From Paracoccaceae bacterium (GTDB lineage Bacteria; Pseudomonadota; Alphaproteobacteria; Rhodobacterales; Rhodobacteraceae): 64,000 bases of DNA. The stretch covers positions 124,001 through 188,000 of the forward strand of contig JAKITO010000003.1 of NCBI GenBank assembly GCA_021648025.1, in the 5' to 3' direction. The position numbers were made by a program, and so were the translations under genes. The notes under the pieces are model-generated. The model was not told where the DNA came from. It made no database searches and was given only the letters and a program-made list of their open reading frames with translations. How positions within the stretch are numbered: position 1 is the stretch's first letter; each line of letters starts with the position of its first letter. Positions 17,999 to 26,447 of this stretch are shown piece by piece.

Positions 17999-18904
17999 AT
18001 GACACACGCCCCCAAACCAACCACCACCCAAAGCCTTGAACGCAAGCTGGGCGATTTCATGCGTGCGCGCCTGCCGCGCGTCGTGTCCGAATTCACCATG
18101 TTTGTGCTGAAACAGGGCTGGGCCTGCCTGTTTGGCATCTCGATGCTGGGCGGGCTGATTGTGACAGACGCGGTCTGGCGCGATCACTGGGCGCTGGCCC
18201 GCTATGACGCCCTGTTGATCTATGCCATCACCCTTCAGGTCGGGTTCCTGTGGTTCAAGCTGGAAACCTGGCAAGAGGTGCGGGTGATCGCCCTGTTCCA
18301 CCTGACCGGCACTCTGATGGAGCTGTTCAAGGTCAACGCCGGCAGTTGGGCCTATCCTGAACCGGCCTTGATGAAACTGGCCGGGGTGCCGTTGTTTTCC
18401 GGGTTCATGTACGCCGCTGTCGGGTCATACATGGCGCGGGTGATCCGCATATTCGACATGCGGTTTGCGCCCTATCCGCCGTTCTGGATGTCGATTGCCC
18501 TGGCCGTTGCGATTTATGCCAACTTTTTTGCGCACCATTACCTGCCCGATATACGCGTCGCCCTGTTTGTCGCCACCATCATCCTGTTCATCCGTACAAA
18601 GATATGGTTTCGCGTCGGCCAATCGGCCTATTGGATGCCCTTGCCATTGGCCGCCCTGGCATCCAGCTTTTTCCTGTGGCTGGCCGAGAATGTAGGCACC
18701 AATACCGGCACATGGATCTATGCGGGGCAAGGCGGAATAGATTGGGTCAGCCTGTCCAAGATGGGGTCATGGTATTTGTTGCTATATGTCAGCTTTGCCA
18801 CTGTGACGCTGGTCTACCGCGATGCGTTGTCATCCCGCGCCCTTACAGATTACCGTACCAGACCAGAAACCCGCCCAGTGCCACCGCCATCAGGATCAGA
18901 TTGA
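17999..18904 (+). CDS. DUF817 family multi-pass membrane protein
   Basis: The 301-residue product has about eight hydrophobic helices and the family blocks VFGSWAYPE-like ([11 protein letters not shown]), [19 protein letters not shown] and [24 protein letters not shown]817 proteins are integral membrane proteins without known function. The frame is open from 17915, but the ATG at 17999 ([11 protein letters not shown]) is chosen because upstream residues are not membrane-like. No ribosome site decides it. It is divergent from tetR, with a shared operator between them. The 3' end overlaps the convergent gene by 62 bp. Confidence 0.75.
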   Translation: MTHAPKPTTTQSLERKLGDFMRARLPRVVSEFTMFVLKQGWACLFGISMLGGLIVTDAVWRDHWALARYDALLIYAITLQVGFLWFKLETWQEVRVIALFHLTGTLMELFKVNAGSWAYPEPALMKLAGVPLFSGFMYAAVGSYMARVIRIFDMRFAPYPPFWMSIALAVAIYANFFAHHYLPDIRVALFVATIILFIRTKIWFRVGQSAYWMPLPLAALASSFFLWLAENVGTNTGTWIYAGQGGIDWVSLSKMGSWYLLLYVSFATVTLVYRDALSSRALTDYRTRPETRPVPPPSGSD

Positions 18905-19217
18905 ACACCAATCCCCCCAACGCGCCCAGCCAAAATCCTTTGCGCCGGTCACTTGGATCAATGGTTTCAAGATGCGCGTTCACCACCGCCGCTGCCGCCG
19001 CCAATGCGTCCATATCCAGCATCTGACGCAATCGCGGATGCTGGGCCATCGACCCCGCCGCCACCAATGTCATCGCCTGGGCATGCACCCGGCGCGGCAG
19101 GCGATAGCGGGCTTTGGCAAGGGCCGCCTCAAGAGTCCTGGCCCGCACGCCCAATTTGGCCCGCAAACCTTCGATCACGCCGCTGGTCAATTCATCATAT
19201 GGAGATTGGTCGCTCAT
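18843..19217 (-). CDS. Conserved-type small protein with C-terminal membrane helix
   Basis: I do not recognise this 124-residue protein. It is helical and Ala/Arg-rich for the first 90 residues. It ends in one hydrophobic helix ([20 protein letters not shown]) and a short WYGNL tail, so it is probably tail-anchored in the inner membrane. The long 62-bp convergent overlap with the DUF817 gene is unusual. Coding-like composition and a plausible start (MSDQSPYDEL) support it as real. Confidence 0.6.
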   Translation of the reverse strand: MSDQSPYDELTSGVIEGLRAKLGVRARTLEAALAKARYRLPRRVHAQAMTLVAAGSMAQHPRLRQMLDMDALAAAAAVVNAHLETIDPSDRRKGFWLGALGGLVFNLILMAVALGGFLVWYGNL

Positions 19218-19281
19218 CCCGGACCTTTAGCGTGCCGCGCCCTCTTGCTCAATGGGCGATGGCGGCGGTATCACTGGCCCC

Positions 19282-20040
19282 ATGCTGAATACAATCACCC
19301 ACGGGGTCGCCACCGACCTGCCGCCGCTGTTCATCGTGCATGGTCTTTATGGATCGGCCCGTAACTGGGGCGTCATTGCCAAACGCCTGTCAGACCAACG
19401 CCAGGTCATTGCCATGGACCTGCGCAACCACGGGGCCAGCCCCTGGAACACGGTGCATCGCTACCGTGAAATGGCCGATGACATGGGCGAAATCATCTCG
19501 CGTTTTGATGGCAAAGCCGACGTTCTGGGCCATTCCATGGGTGGCAAGGCGGCGATGATGCTGGCCTTGCGCCACCCCGACCTTGTGCGCCGTCTGGTGG
19601 TGGCCGATATCGCCCCCGTCGCGTACCAGCATTCCCAAATCGAATTCATCACCGCAATGAAAGCCGTTGACCTGACCCGGGTTGAACGGCGTTCGGACGC
19701 CGAAGCGCAATTGGCCGACTTGGGGGTTGGTCGCGCCTTGCAAAGCTTTTTCACCCAATCGCTGGATGTCCCGGCCAAACGCTGGCGACTGAACCTGGAC
19801 GTTCTGGCCGCCGAAATGGTGCAGATCATGTCGTTCCCCCAAGTCGATGCAACCTGGGCCGGTGCCGCCCTGTTCCTGTCCGGCAGCACCTCTGACTATG
19901 TCCTACCCGAACATCGCCCGCTGATCCGCGCGCTGTTCCCCAAGGCCCGTTTTGCCCGTCTGGCCGGGGCTGGCCACTGGCTGCACGCTGATAAGCCCCG
20001 CGAATTTGAGGCCACAGTCCGGGTCTTTCTTAACGCATGA
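19282..20040 (+). CDS. Alpha/beta-hydrolase esterase, YbfF-like
   Basis: The 252-residue product is an alpha/beta hydrolase with the oxyanion block PLFIVHGLYGSARNW, the nucleophile elbow GHSMGGKAA and the catalytic histidine in GAGHWLHAD near the C-terminus. DLRNHGASPW is typical of the YbfF/ABHD11 group of acyl esterases. The ATG at 19282 is preferred to 19252 because the HG block normally begins about 15-20 residues in. The substrate is not predictable. Confidence 0.85.
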   Translation: MLNTITHGVATDLPPLFIVHGLYGSARNWGVIAKRLSDQRQVIAMDLRNHGASPWNTVHRYREMADDMGEIISRFDGKADVLGHSMGGKAAMMLALRHPDLVRRLVVADIAPVAYQHSQIEFITAMKAVDLTRVERRSDAEAQLADLGVGRALQSFFTQSLDVPAKRWRLNLDVLAAEMVQIMSFPQVDATWAGAALFLSGSTSDYVLPEHRPLIRALFPKARFARLAGAGHWLHADKPREFEATVRVFLNA

Positions 20041-20224
20041 ACGACGAACCGGCGATCTCACGCGCGACCAGCCATGAGACCGGCAACGCAATAAGCGCAC
20101 CTATACCCGCCGCCACCAATATCGGCACCAATGTGTCATAGCCCGCGACCAGAACCGCAATCACGGCAGTTCCCGCGAGAGACGTTGAAATGATCGAATA
20201 AAGGATCGAAGCAAGCCGTAACAT
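20030..20224 (-). CDS. Small two-helix membrane protein, 64 residues
   Basis: The product (MLRLASILYSIISTSLAGTA at the start) has two hydrophobic helices with a short loop and ends in REIAGSSFMR. A CAGGAG site seven bases before the ATG at 20224 supports this start over 20254. It overlaps the convergent esterase gene by 11 bp. No family name is recognised; a two-helix inner-membrane protein of unknown role is the safest description. Confidence 0.65.
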   Translation of the reverse strand: MLRLASILYSIISTSLAGTAVIAVLVAGYDTLVPILVAAGIGALIALPVSWLVAREIAGSSFMR

Positions 20225-20500
20225 CAGACGGTCTCCTGTTGTTGTTCGGCCCAACCGATATGTGCTAATGTGCCCCCCTACCTTGATCTCGATCAGATTT
20301 CAAAGGCTTGCCCCCCTTCTGGCATACTCTGTTTTCCCGCTGCCCCGGGCGGTTTTCGGCGGAATCTTGCGAACATCCGGCAGAAAATGGCGGGATTCCG
20401 CGGCTTTAGGTGGTATTTTACACAATTCCGGTCAGATGGACCTTTCTATGGCACAAATGCGCAGTTATCAGATTAAGTTTTTCGGGTAGCTTGGGTTTAA

Positions 20501-20553
20501 AGCGTTTCGCGTTGGAATTGAATCACCTTGATCCAAATTGAACGCGAAACGCT
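20501..20553. repeat. Palindromic element, 13-bp perfect arms (copy 1)
   Basis: Arms AGCGTTTCGCGTT and AACGCGAAACGCT are perfect complements. The interior also pairs imperfectly down to a three-base centre, so the transcript could fold as one long hairpin. A related element lies at 52327-52433. It sits in the 350-bp gap 20225-20576, where no gene was otherwise seen; the frame at 20262-20489 looks spurious. Confidence 0.85.
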
Positions 20554-20576
20554 GTAACGGCAGGAGGCGAAAGAAA

Positions 20577-20792
20577 ATGGCGGCATATCTGGTGGTTTCC
20601 CTGATAACCGGGTTTACCTTTGCTGCGGTCAGTTTTCTTTGGTACGGGGTGCCACTTTGGGCGATGGGGCTGTTCTATATTGCCGGATGCTGGAGTGGTT
20701 TTGCCGTCACTTTGGTCGTGTTCCTACTCATCGGGCTGCACGACGATGACCCAAAAGGCACGCGATGGACTGGCCGCCGGATTACCCGTTAG
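20577..20792 (+). CDS. Small two-helix membrane protein, 71 residues
   Basis: The product begins MAAYLVVSLITGFTFAAVSF, has a second helix (GLFYIAGCWSGFAVTLVVFL) and a charged tail ending RRITR. An AGGAGG lies eight bases before the ATG at 20577, which favours this start over the frame's 20538 codon inside the palindromic element. No family is recognised. It follows the palindromic element by 24 bp, so that hairpin would lie in its leader. Confidence 0.6.
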   Translation: MAAYLVVSLITGFTFAAVSFLWYGVPLWAMGLFYIAGCWSGFAVTLVVFLLIGLHDDDPKGTRWTGRRITR

Positions 20793-20820
20793 GATTTCTC
20801 GGGTAAAGACAGATCAGCCG

Positions 20821-20878
20821 TATCTCTGGCGCATTCAGCTGAACCTGCCAGAGATAACTTTTGCCAGAGATAACTTTG
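20821..20878. terminator. Inverted and direct repeats between convergent genes
   Basis: TATCTCTGGC (20821-20830) pairs with GCCAGAGATA at 20847-20856. The latter belongs to a 16-bp unit (GCCAGAGATAACTTT plus one base) that is repeated directly at 20863-20878. The cluster lies between convergent genes. A terminator that has gained a duplicated arm is the simplest reading. Confidence 0.5.
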
Positions 20879-20882
20879 GGTG

Positions 20883-21353
20883 TCAGGGCCGAATGTAAGC
20901 GAAGCCGTTTTCCTGCAATTCAATCAGACGAACAACGCCCGACGGAACCATGTTTGCTTCGTCCAGCAGGGTGATCTGCTTACCGGCTTTTTCACTCATC
21001 TTGCGGTGGGTATTGCCACAGGCAGCAAAGGACAGGTTTTCCATTTCAAGACTCATGGCGGCAATACGCGACGCAACCGGGCTTTTGCCTTCGACCAACA
21101 TCATCAGGCCGGGGCCATAGGCGACCAATTCGATCACCACGGTATCGCCAATGGATTCATAGTACTTGGCAACGTTTGCCGCATTGTTCAGCGCCATGTT
21201 CATGACTTTGGGGTCGTTCTGGTTTACATGGATCGCAACGCGATGGGTCACCCCTTCGGCCAAGGCGCCAGTTGGTGATGTTGTGGCCATTGCCACAACC
21301 ATTGCCGCAACCATTGCCAGGGCCATCGCAGCCCCTGTCAGAAATTTTCTCAT
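20883..21353 (-). CDS. Exported DsrE-family protein
   Basis: The 156-residue product has an unusually Met/Ala-rich signal peptide (MALAMVAAMVVAMATT) followed by a DsrE/F-like domain. Blocks include HVNQNDPKVMNMALNNAANV, VIELVAYGPGLMML and a cysteine in FAACGNTHRKM. DsrE folds act in sulfur relay when cytosolic; exported members of unknown function are common in marine alphaproteobacteria. The start at 21353 has a GGGAGA ribosome site, and the longer frame to 21497 is not supported. Confidence 0.8.
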   Translation of the reverse strand: MRKFLTGAAMALAMVAAMVVAMATTSPTGALAEGVTHRVAIHVNQNDPKVMNMALNNAANVAKYYESIGDTVVIELVAYGPGLMMLVEGKSPVASRIAAMSLEMENLSFAACGNTHRKMSEKAGKQITLLDEANMVPSGVVRLIELQENGFAYIRP

Positions 21354-21494
21354 AACTTTCTCCCTGGTTTTGTAAGGGCATGATAATATATCCCTTTTCG
21401 AATAGATAGACTGTTTCGAATTTGTGAATGAAACAGAGTTGCCACCAGGCCTGAGCCTGCATGGGATGCCAATCCCGACGCAACAGGAACAATC

Positions 21495-21650
21495 CACGGC
21501 TGAAGGCGGCGATGATCAAGGTGTTGCGGCTGGCAGGGTGCGTGCGAGGCTGCTTTCAGGAAGATGACAGATGGACAGAAAAAGAACGAAAGAGTCCCAC
21601 CATTGGCTGCCGTGCTGCCCGGTGGGGCAACTACGGCCCTAAAAGATTGA
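21495..21650 (+). pseudogene. Decayed 3' end of a second, related integrase gene
   Basis: From 21552 the DNA reads EAAFRKMTDGQKKNERVP, then continues to GGATTALKD and a TGA at 21648-21650. The intact integrase at the other end of the element has ESAFRKMTAEQ at the same distance from its attachment core (GATGAC to the end of the core is 126 bp here and 128 bp there). Upstream of 21552 the frame is disrupted but weaker DNA similarity continues to about 21495. The fragment directly abuts the left attachment core. It is best read as the tail of an earlier element's integrase. Confidence 0.75.
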
Positions 21651-21671
21651 AAATAATGCGGAAAGTTTCTG

Positions 21672-21688
21672 GTGGCAGCCCGTAGGGG
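21672..21688. other. Left attachment core (attL) of the tRNA-Glu element
   Basis: The 17-bp sequence GTGGCAGCCCGTAGGGG is identical to the copy at 33596-33612, which forms the 3' end of the tRNA-Glu gene. The flanking bases differ immediately afterwards. This is the expected direct repeat left by integration into a tRNA 3' end. Confidence 0.9.
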
Positions 21689-21725
21689 GCTTCAATAAGC
21701 CTACCGATTCAGAGGCTTAGAAAAA

Positions 21726-21781
21726 GTGGGACACTTTTTCTTTCCGCCCTTTTATTATGTTTTTCGGGATAATTGTCCCAC
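21726..21781. promoter_or_regulatory. Inverted pair of GTGGGACA sites near attL, candidate integrase arm sites
   Basis: AAAAAGTGGGAC at 21721-21732 and its perfect complement at 21775-21786 form a 12-bp inverted pair 42 bp apart, just inside attL. The core GTGGGACA/TGTCCCAC also occurs twice just inside attR (33515-33522 and 33544-33551). Clustering at both ends fits arm-type binding sites. A terminator-like hairpin ending in TTTTTT is an alternative for this pair. Confidence 0.45.
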
Positions 21782-21857
21782 TTTTTTGCCCGTTCAGAAC
21801 GGTAAACCTAATCACCTTAACGGAAAACGCCGCCCCCCAGCCAAGGAGACGACGTTT

Positions 21858-21902
21858 ATGACCGAAGCCAACACATCAATGAGGATTAAAGATGCAATGT
21901 AA
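21858..21902 (+). CDS. Possible 14-codon leader peptide before the primase
   Basis: An ATG preceded by AAGGAG (nine-base spacing) opens a frame MTEANTSMRIKDAM that stops at 21902, overlapping the primase start by 11 bp. The primase has its own GAGG site inside this frame. The arrangement could couple translation of the replication gene to the short upstream frame. The evidence is position and ribosome site only. Confidence 0.35.
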   Translation: MTEANTSMRIKDAM

Positions 21903-23871
21903 TGTTATAACATATCACGATACGGCGCAAGCGCAAAACCGGAAGGCCGCGATAAATCTTGCCCGCAACGGCTATCTGATTTTCCCTTGCGATCCAGCAA
22001 CCAAACGCCCCATGCCCGGCGTCAAATGGCGCGACCGGGCGACCAGTGACCTGGACCGGATCAAGGCGTGGTGGGACCAGTGGCCCGAGGCCATGCCAGC
22101 CTTGCCCACGGGTCGCGCCAATGGGGTGAGCGTCATTGACCTGGACGTGCGCCCTGACAAGGACGGTATCGCCGCCTACAATGACATGGGGCTGGACCCG
22201 AACGACTCTGCGCTGATCATTCGTACGGCTGGCGGTGGACTGCACCTCTACCACGACCACCAGGGCGGAGTCGCCAACACTACCGGCAAGACAGGCATCG
22301 ACGTGCGCGGGGAAGGTGGCTATGTCATTGCGCCCGGCGCAGTCAGCACCACGGGTGAATACACGGTTGAAAAGGGTGACATCACTTTTGCCCGCGTCCT
22401 GGGCCTCACCCCGTTCCCCGGCGTAATGGCATCGCCCGCCCGTGAGCCGGTCACAGATCAGCCCGCAGGTGATCACAACATTGAAGAATTGCGAAAAGCC
22501 ATTGGCTGCATCCCCAATGACGGCACCCACGGCGATTGGGTCAATATTCTCATGGCCCTGCACCATGCCACTGGTGGGTCAAAGCATGGCCTGGGGCTAG
22601 CGCATGGGTGGTCTGCCGGGTACGACGGTTACAGCGCCAAAGAGGTCAACGACAAATGGCGTGGCTTTGGTCGCAAGGCCGGTGTGCAGATCACGGCTGA
22701 CACGTTGTTCGCGGTCGCCCGCAAACACGGCTATGGGGCGATCACCGGGGATAGTTGGGACGCGGACGACTCCCGCCCGAGCATCGACGAAATCCTGGGC
22801 GATGAACCGGACGCAGATGAACTGCCCTACCTGACACCTGGCCAGTGCGCCAAACTGCCCCCGCGTGATTATGTGGTCAAACGCCTGATCGCCCCCGGCC
22901 AAGTTGGCTGCATCTTTGGGGAACCCGGTGCGGGTAAGTCCCTGTTGGCCCCCAGACTGGCCTATGCGGTGGCGCAAGGCGAGGATGCGTTTGGACTGCG
23001 GACCCGACAGGGCAAGGTGTTCTATGTGGCCTGTGAAGATCAGGACGGCATGGCCCACCGGCTGAGCGCCTTGGGCAACGATCTGGGCAGCACCGATGAT
23101 TTTCACTTATACAACACGCTTGGCGATCTGTTCTCACCGTCCCTGGTGGAGGGTAAGGACAAGGGCAGCCCGGACCTGGTGGCGCTCTGCAAGGCAGTCA
23201 AAACCCACCGGCCTAAGTTGGTTGTTATCGACACGTTGGCAATGGCCATGCCGGGCCTTGAAGAAAACGACGCAGGCGGGATGAACCGGGTTGTGCAGAT
23301 CGGCAAGCGATTGGCCCGGTACGGCGCGGCTGTTATTTTCATCCACCACGGCACCAAGGCGGACGGTTCAACCCCGCGCGGCCATTCGGTGTTCAATGGC
23401 GCGCTGGACTTTTCGATTATGGTCAAGGTGGCCGACAAGGCAGGGATCGTCAGAACGGCGATACGCAAGAACCGCAACGGGCCGCCTGACCTGGATATTG
23501 CGTTCAAGATTGGCAGCCGACACGTAGGCTACGATATAGACGGCGAACCGCTGGACGTGCCTATCTGTTTGCCCTGCAATCCGGGTCAGGCGGATGATAG
23601 CGAACCGCAGCTTACCAAGAGTGAGCAGGCTGCCCTGAACGTGGTGGGTGATCTAGCCGAGGATGGGCCGGTCAATGTCGATGATTGGCGTAAAGCCGCT
23701 ATTGATGGGTATGAGGTTTCCGGTAGCGATGATCGGGAAAGCCGACGAAAGGCGGTCAGTAGGGCGCTAACCTCACTGGTGCAAAAGGGCCGAGTTGTTG
23801 TCGAAAATGACCTGATTTCTTTTCCATTTGAGGTTGAAACCGACGATTGGGATGAGGAGTCGGACGAATGA
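21892..23871 (+). CDS. Primase-polymerase / AAA helicase replication protein
   Basis: The 659-residue product fuses a Prim-Pol domain to a RepA-type hexameric ATPase. The N-terminal domain has the catalytic acid pair in VIDLDVRPDKDG (Asp83, Asp85) and the GGGLHLYH histidine block. A PriCT-like linker follows (about residues 200-285). The ATPase has Walker A GEPGAGKS (about 343-350), Walker B LVVIDTLAMAM and the sensor block IHHGTKADGSTPRGHSVFNG. Such fusions are the usual replication initiators of satellites and some plasmids. A GAGG site precedes the ATG. The CCGGACA array immediately downstream is its likely origin. Confidence 0.88.
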   Translation: MQCNVITYHDTAQAQNRKAAINLARNGYLIFPCDPATKRPMPGVKWRDRATSDLDRIKAWWDQWPEAMPALPTGRANGVSVIDLDVRPDKDGIAAYNDMGLDPNDSALIIRTAGGGLHLYHDHQGGVANTTGKTGIDVRGEGGYVIAPGAVSTTGEYTVEKGDITFARVLGLTPFPGVMASPAREPVTDQPAGDHNIEELRKAIGCIPNDGTHGDWVNILMALHHATGGSKHGLGLAHGWSAGYDGYSAKEVNDKWRGFGRKAGVQITADTLFAVARKHGYGAITGDSWDADDSRPSIDEILGDEPDADELPYLTPGQCAKLPPRDYVVKRLIAPGQVGCIFGEPGAGKSLLAPRLAYAVAQGEDAFGLRTRQGKVFYVACEDQDGMAHRLSALGNDLGSTDDFHLYNTLGDLFSPSLVEGKDKGSPDLVALCKAVKTHRPKLVVIDTLAMAMPGLEENDAGGMNRVVQIGKRLARYGAAVIFIHHGTKADGSTPRGHSVFNGALDFSIMVKVADKAGIVRTAIRKNRNGPPDLDIAFKIGSRHVGYDIDGEPLDVPICLPCNPGQADDSEPQLTKSEQAALNVVGDLAEDGPVNVDDWRKAAIDGYEVSGSDDRESRRKAVSRALTSLVQKGRVVVENDLISFPFEVETDDWDEESDE

Positions 23872-24197
23872 GCGCCTTGGATTCAAGCAACCGGACAACC
23901 GGACAGGACCGGACATTTGCCGGACATGTCCGCCCGTTGCCCCCTTACACCGGAACCGGACAGACAGGACACACCCCTTTAGGGGTGTCCGGTTGTCCTG
24001 TCCGGTCAGGCAACCCGATTGATTGTGTTGATGGGATTCACCAGTCAGGGCTAAACGTGCGGATTCAACAATGGGTTGAACGGGTCCCTCTGAGAGGATG
24101 CTCGGATGCGGGGGCGCAGAGGCGCGATGTATCAACCGATCTGAGGATTTTGAAAACCCAATCCCCCAATTCAACAACCAATGGAATGAGCCGATGA
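23868..24197 (+). CDS. Possible 109-residue protein overlapping both neighbours
   Basis: This frame begins with an ATGA overlapping the primase stop and ends with an ATGA overlapping the terminase small subunit start. That double coupling is typical of real phage operon genes. Against it, the first half simply translates the CCGGACA repeats and the sequence is low in hydrophobic residues, with no recognisable domain. It may be a genuine small protein encoded through the origin, or a chance frame kept open by repeats. No function is proposed. Confidence 0.4.
   Translation: MSALDSSNRTTGQDRTFAGHVRPLPPYTGTGQTGHTPLGVSGCPVRSGNPIDCVDGIHQSGLNVRIQQWVERVPLRGCSDAGAQRRDVSTDLRILKTQSPNSTTNGMSR
23891..24005. 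other. CCGGACA iteron array, candidate replication origin
   Basis: Exact CCGGACA copies lie at 23891, 23899, 23909, 23920 and 23956, and inverted copies (TGTCCGG) at 23986 and 23999; a one-mismatch inverted copy starts at 23927. The first two copies are 8 bp apart and the next are 10-11 bp apart. A tight hairpin (ACACCCCT with its complement, 23971-23988) sits between the direct and inverted sets. Seven exact 7-mers in 115 bp far exceed chance. The place directly after the primase-helicase gene matches origins of known satellites. Confidence 0.7.
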
Positions 24198-24694
24198 ACC
24201 CGCAAATGTCAGTCGATGAAATCCTTGGTCCTGATCTAGCCGCAGTTGAATCCCCTGATCTGGTGTCAGCCGCCGAATTGGGCGAATGGCTTGGCCTCAC
24301 ATCGGGCCGGGTGAACCAGATTAGCCGTGATGGTATTTTGCCCCGACAATCAATCCCCGGCGGCTATGGCTTCAATCTGAAAGAGTGCGTCCGCACCTAT
24401 GCCGAATACCTGCGATCCAGAAAAGCCCAGACCGACCCGGAACTGGCCGCCGAGAAGCTGCGGCTGACCAAGGCTCAGGCCGACCGGGCCGAACAACAGG
24501 CCGCGAAAGATCGGGGTGAACTGTTGCCAGCGGTTGCAGTGGCTAAAACCTGGACCTCGACCCTGACCGACCTGCGCGCCGCGTTCCTGGCGATCCCGGA
24601 GCGACTGGCCTCTGACCTGTCCCTTGATCCCGCGACCACCCAAGCGGTGGACGCTGAAATCCGAACGACCCTGGAGACCCTGGCCGATGATTGA
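24194..24694 (+). CDS. Terminase small subunit, Nu1-like
   Basis: The small terminase subunit recognises the packaging site and recruits the large subunit. The 166-residue product has an N-terminal winged helix-turn-helix (VSAAELGEWLGLTSGRVNQI, about residues 23-42) followed by GYGFNLKECVRTYAEYLR. A long charged helix (about 75-115) for oligomerisation comes next. This is the Nu1 architecture. The start at 24194 is chosen over 24098 because of the domain boundary and the upstream ATGA junction. It overlaps terL by 8 bp. Confidence 0.8.
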   Translation: MNPQMSVDEILGPDLAAVESPDLVSAAELGEWLGLTSGRVNQISRDGILPRQSIPGGYGFNLKECVRTYAEYLRSRKAQTDPELAAEKLRLTKAQADRAEQQAAKDRGELLPAVAVAKTWTSTLTDLRAAFLAIPERLASDLSLDPATTQAVDAEIRTTLETLADD

Positions 24695-26447
24695 GACCTT
24701 GGATAAAATCCGCAGTGAAGCCCTTGCCGCTCTGAGGCCCCCGAAACGCCTGAATCTGGCCGATTGGGTAGAGTCCAATGTCAATCTGCCGTCCAGCATC
24801 GCCGCACAGCCCGGCAGGCTGCGCCTGTGGCCGCACCAGCGCGCCCTGGCCAACTCCATAGGCGACCCCAACGTGGAGCGCGTGACCGTGCTGAAAAGCG
24901 TCCGGATTGGGTATACACAAATGCTGATTGCCGCCCTTGGCCACTACGCAATCAATGATCCCGGCCCGGTGCTTTGCGTATTGCCCGCCGATCAGGATTG
25001 CAGGCACCTTATGACCTCTGGAATCGAGCCGACATTTGCCGAGAGTCCAACGCTCAGATCGGCTCTCTTGGCGGACGTGACCGGGCGCGACACAATGTTG
25101 AACAGGCATTTCCCCGGCGGGTCGCTGGCCCTTGTGTCGGCCAACAGCCCCCGGAATCTTCGCGCCCGCACAGCCCGGATTTTGTTCCTGGACGAAGTGG
25201 ATGGGTTCAATGTCGATGCCCGATCAGAAGGCGACCCGGTTGCCTTGGCCGAAAAGCGGACATTGTCGTATTCAAACCGCAAGATCGTCATGGGTTCAAC
25301 CCCGGTCGATGAGTCCACGTCGCGCATCTTGCGAGCCTATGAAAAAAGTGACCAAAGAATCTACGAATGCCCTTGCCCCCACTGCGGCGAATTTCAGGAA
25401 ATCAAATGGGCCGATATTCGCTGGGAACCCGATCAGCCTGAAACTGCGCACTGGGTTTGCCCTTCCTGCGGCGCAGTCACAGAAGAGTCCGGTAAAACCT
25501 CAATGGTTCATGCCGGGCGCTGGCGCGCAACTAAACCAGAGGTGGAACATCATCACGGCTACAAAATCAACGCGCTGGTCAGCCTGTTGCACAACACGGC
25601 ATGGCCGAAATTGGCAGCCGAGTTTCTTGAAGCCAAGCGCAGCCCGGAAACCTTGAAGGCGTTCACAACTACTCTGTTGGCCGAACCCTGGCGCGACTCG
25701 TCGGATGAGATTGACCAATCCGCCTTGGTCAAACGCTATCGCCCGCACAATCTGGAGAACATGCCTGCCGATACACTGGTCCTGACCGCTGGGGTGGACT
25801 TGCAGGACGACAGACTCGAAATGTCCACGGTTGGGTTCAATGCCGACGGGGACGCCCGAGTCCTGGCCCATGAAATCGTCTGGGGCAGCGCCCTGCAAGA
25901 TTCAACCTGGCAGGAACTGGACGACCTGTTGAAACGCCAATGGGTCCACCCGAACGGCGGGATCATCCGCTTGGACGCTTGTGTGATCGACTCAGGGCAC
26001 ATGGCCGAACAGGTTCTGGCGTTCACCGGGCCGCGTACCAGTCGGCGCATTGTTGCGGGGAAAGGAGTCGCCGGATTCCACCGCCCCGCGCTGGCCTGGA
26101 GCAAGACACGGCGCGCCCGGTTGGCATTGTTGGGTGTGGATGGCCTGAAACTGGCCATTCACCAGCGACTCATGCACGGGGATACGATCACGATCAGCGA
26201 CAAGCTGGGGCAGGATTATCTTGACCAGTTGGCGGCGGAAACATTGCAAGTGCGCTATTCGCGGGGCCACCCGGTCCGCCAGTGGCACAAGATCAGCGGG
26301 CGGGCCAATGAAGCGTTGGACACATTGGCTTACGCCCTCGCAGCCCGGCACTTGATCCCGCTGGATTTGTCACAGCGTGAAGCGCAGCTATCGGGCAAGG
26401 CGGCTGCCAAGCCGGTTGTAGTGAAGTCGAAATGGCTGGAGGGTTAA
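24687..26447 (+). CDS. Terminase large subunit, lambda GpA-type
   Basis: This is the DNA-packaging motor and nuclease. The 586-residue product has a GpA-type N-terminal ATPase with Walker A-like LKSVRIGYTQ and Walker B RILFLDEVDGF. A zinc-ribbon-like CPCPHCGEF...CPSCG insertion and the nuclease domain opening GVDLQDDRLEMSTVGF follow. The start overlaps the small subunit stop (ATGATTGA). GpA-type enzymes usually cut at cos sites, so cohesive-end packaging is likely. The next plus-strand gene is 1.35 kb away, so unusually the portal gene does not follow directly. Confidence 0.9.
   Translation: MIETLDKIRSEALAALRPPKRLNLADWVESNVNLPSSIAAQPGRLRLWPHQRALANSIGDPNVERVTVLKSVRIGYTQMLIAALGHYAINDPGPVLCVLPADQDCRHLMTSGIEPTFAESPTLRSALLADVTGRDTMLNRHFPGGSLALVSANSPRNLRARTARILFLDEVDGFNVDARSEGDPVALAEKRTLSYSNRKIVMGSTPVDESTSRILRAYEKSDQRIYECPCPHCGEFQEIKWADIRWEPDQPETAHWVCPSCGAVTEESGKTSMVHAGRWRATKPEVEHHHGYKINALVSLLHNTAWPKLAAEFLEAKRSPETLKAFTTTLLAEPWRDSSDEIDQSALVKRYRPHNLENMPADTLVLTAGVDLQDDRLEMSTVGFNADGDARVLAHEIVWGSALQDSTWQELDDLLKRQWVHPNGGIIRLDACVIDSGHMAEQVLAFTGPRTSRRIVAGKGVAGFHRPALAWSKTRRARLALLGVDGLKLAIHQRLMHGDTITISDKLGQDYLDQLAAETLQVRYSRGHPVRQWHKISGRANEALDTLAYALAARHLIPLDLSQREAQLSGKAAAKPVVVKSKWLEG

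Noticed and set aside
20262-20489. 75-residue frame in the gap before the palindromic element
   Set aside because: No ribosome site, no domain and odd composition; probably chance.
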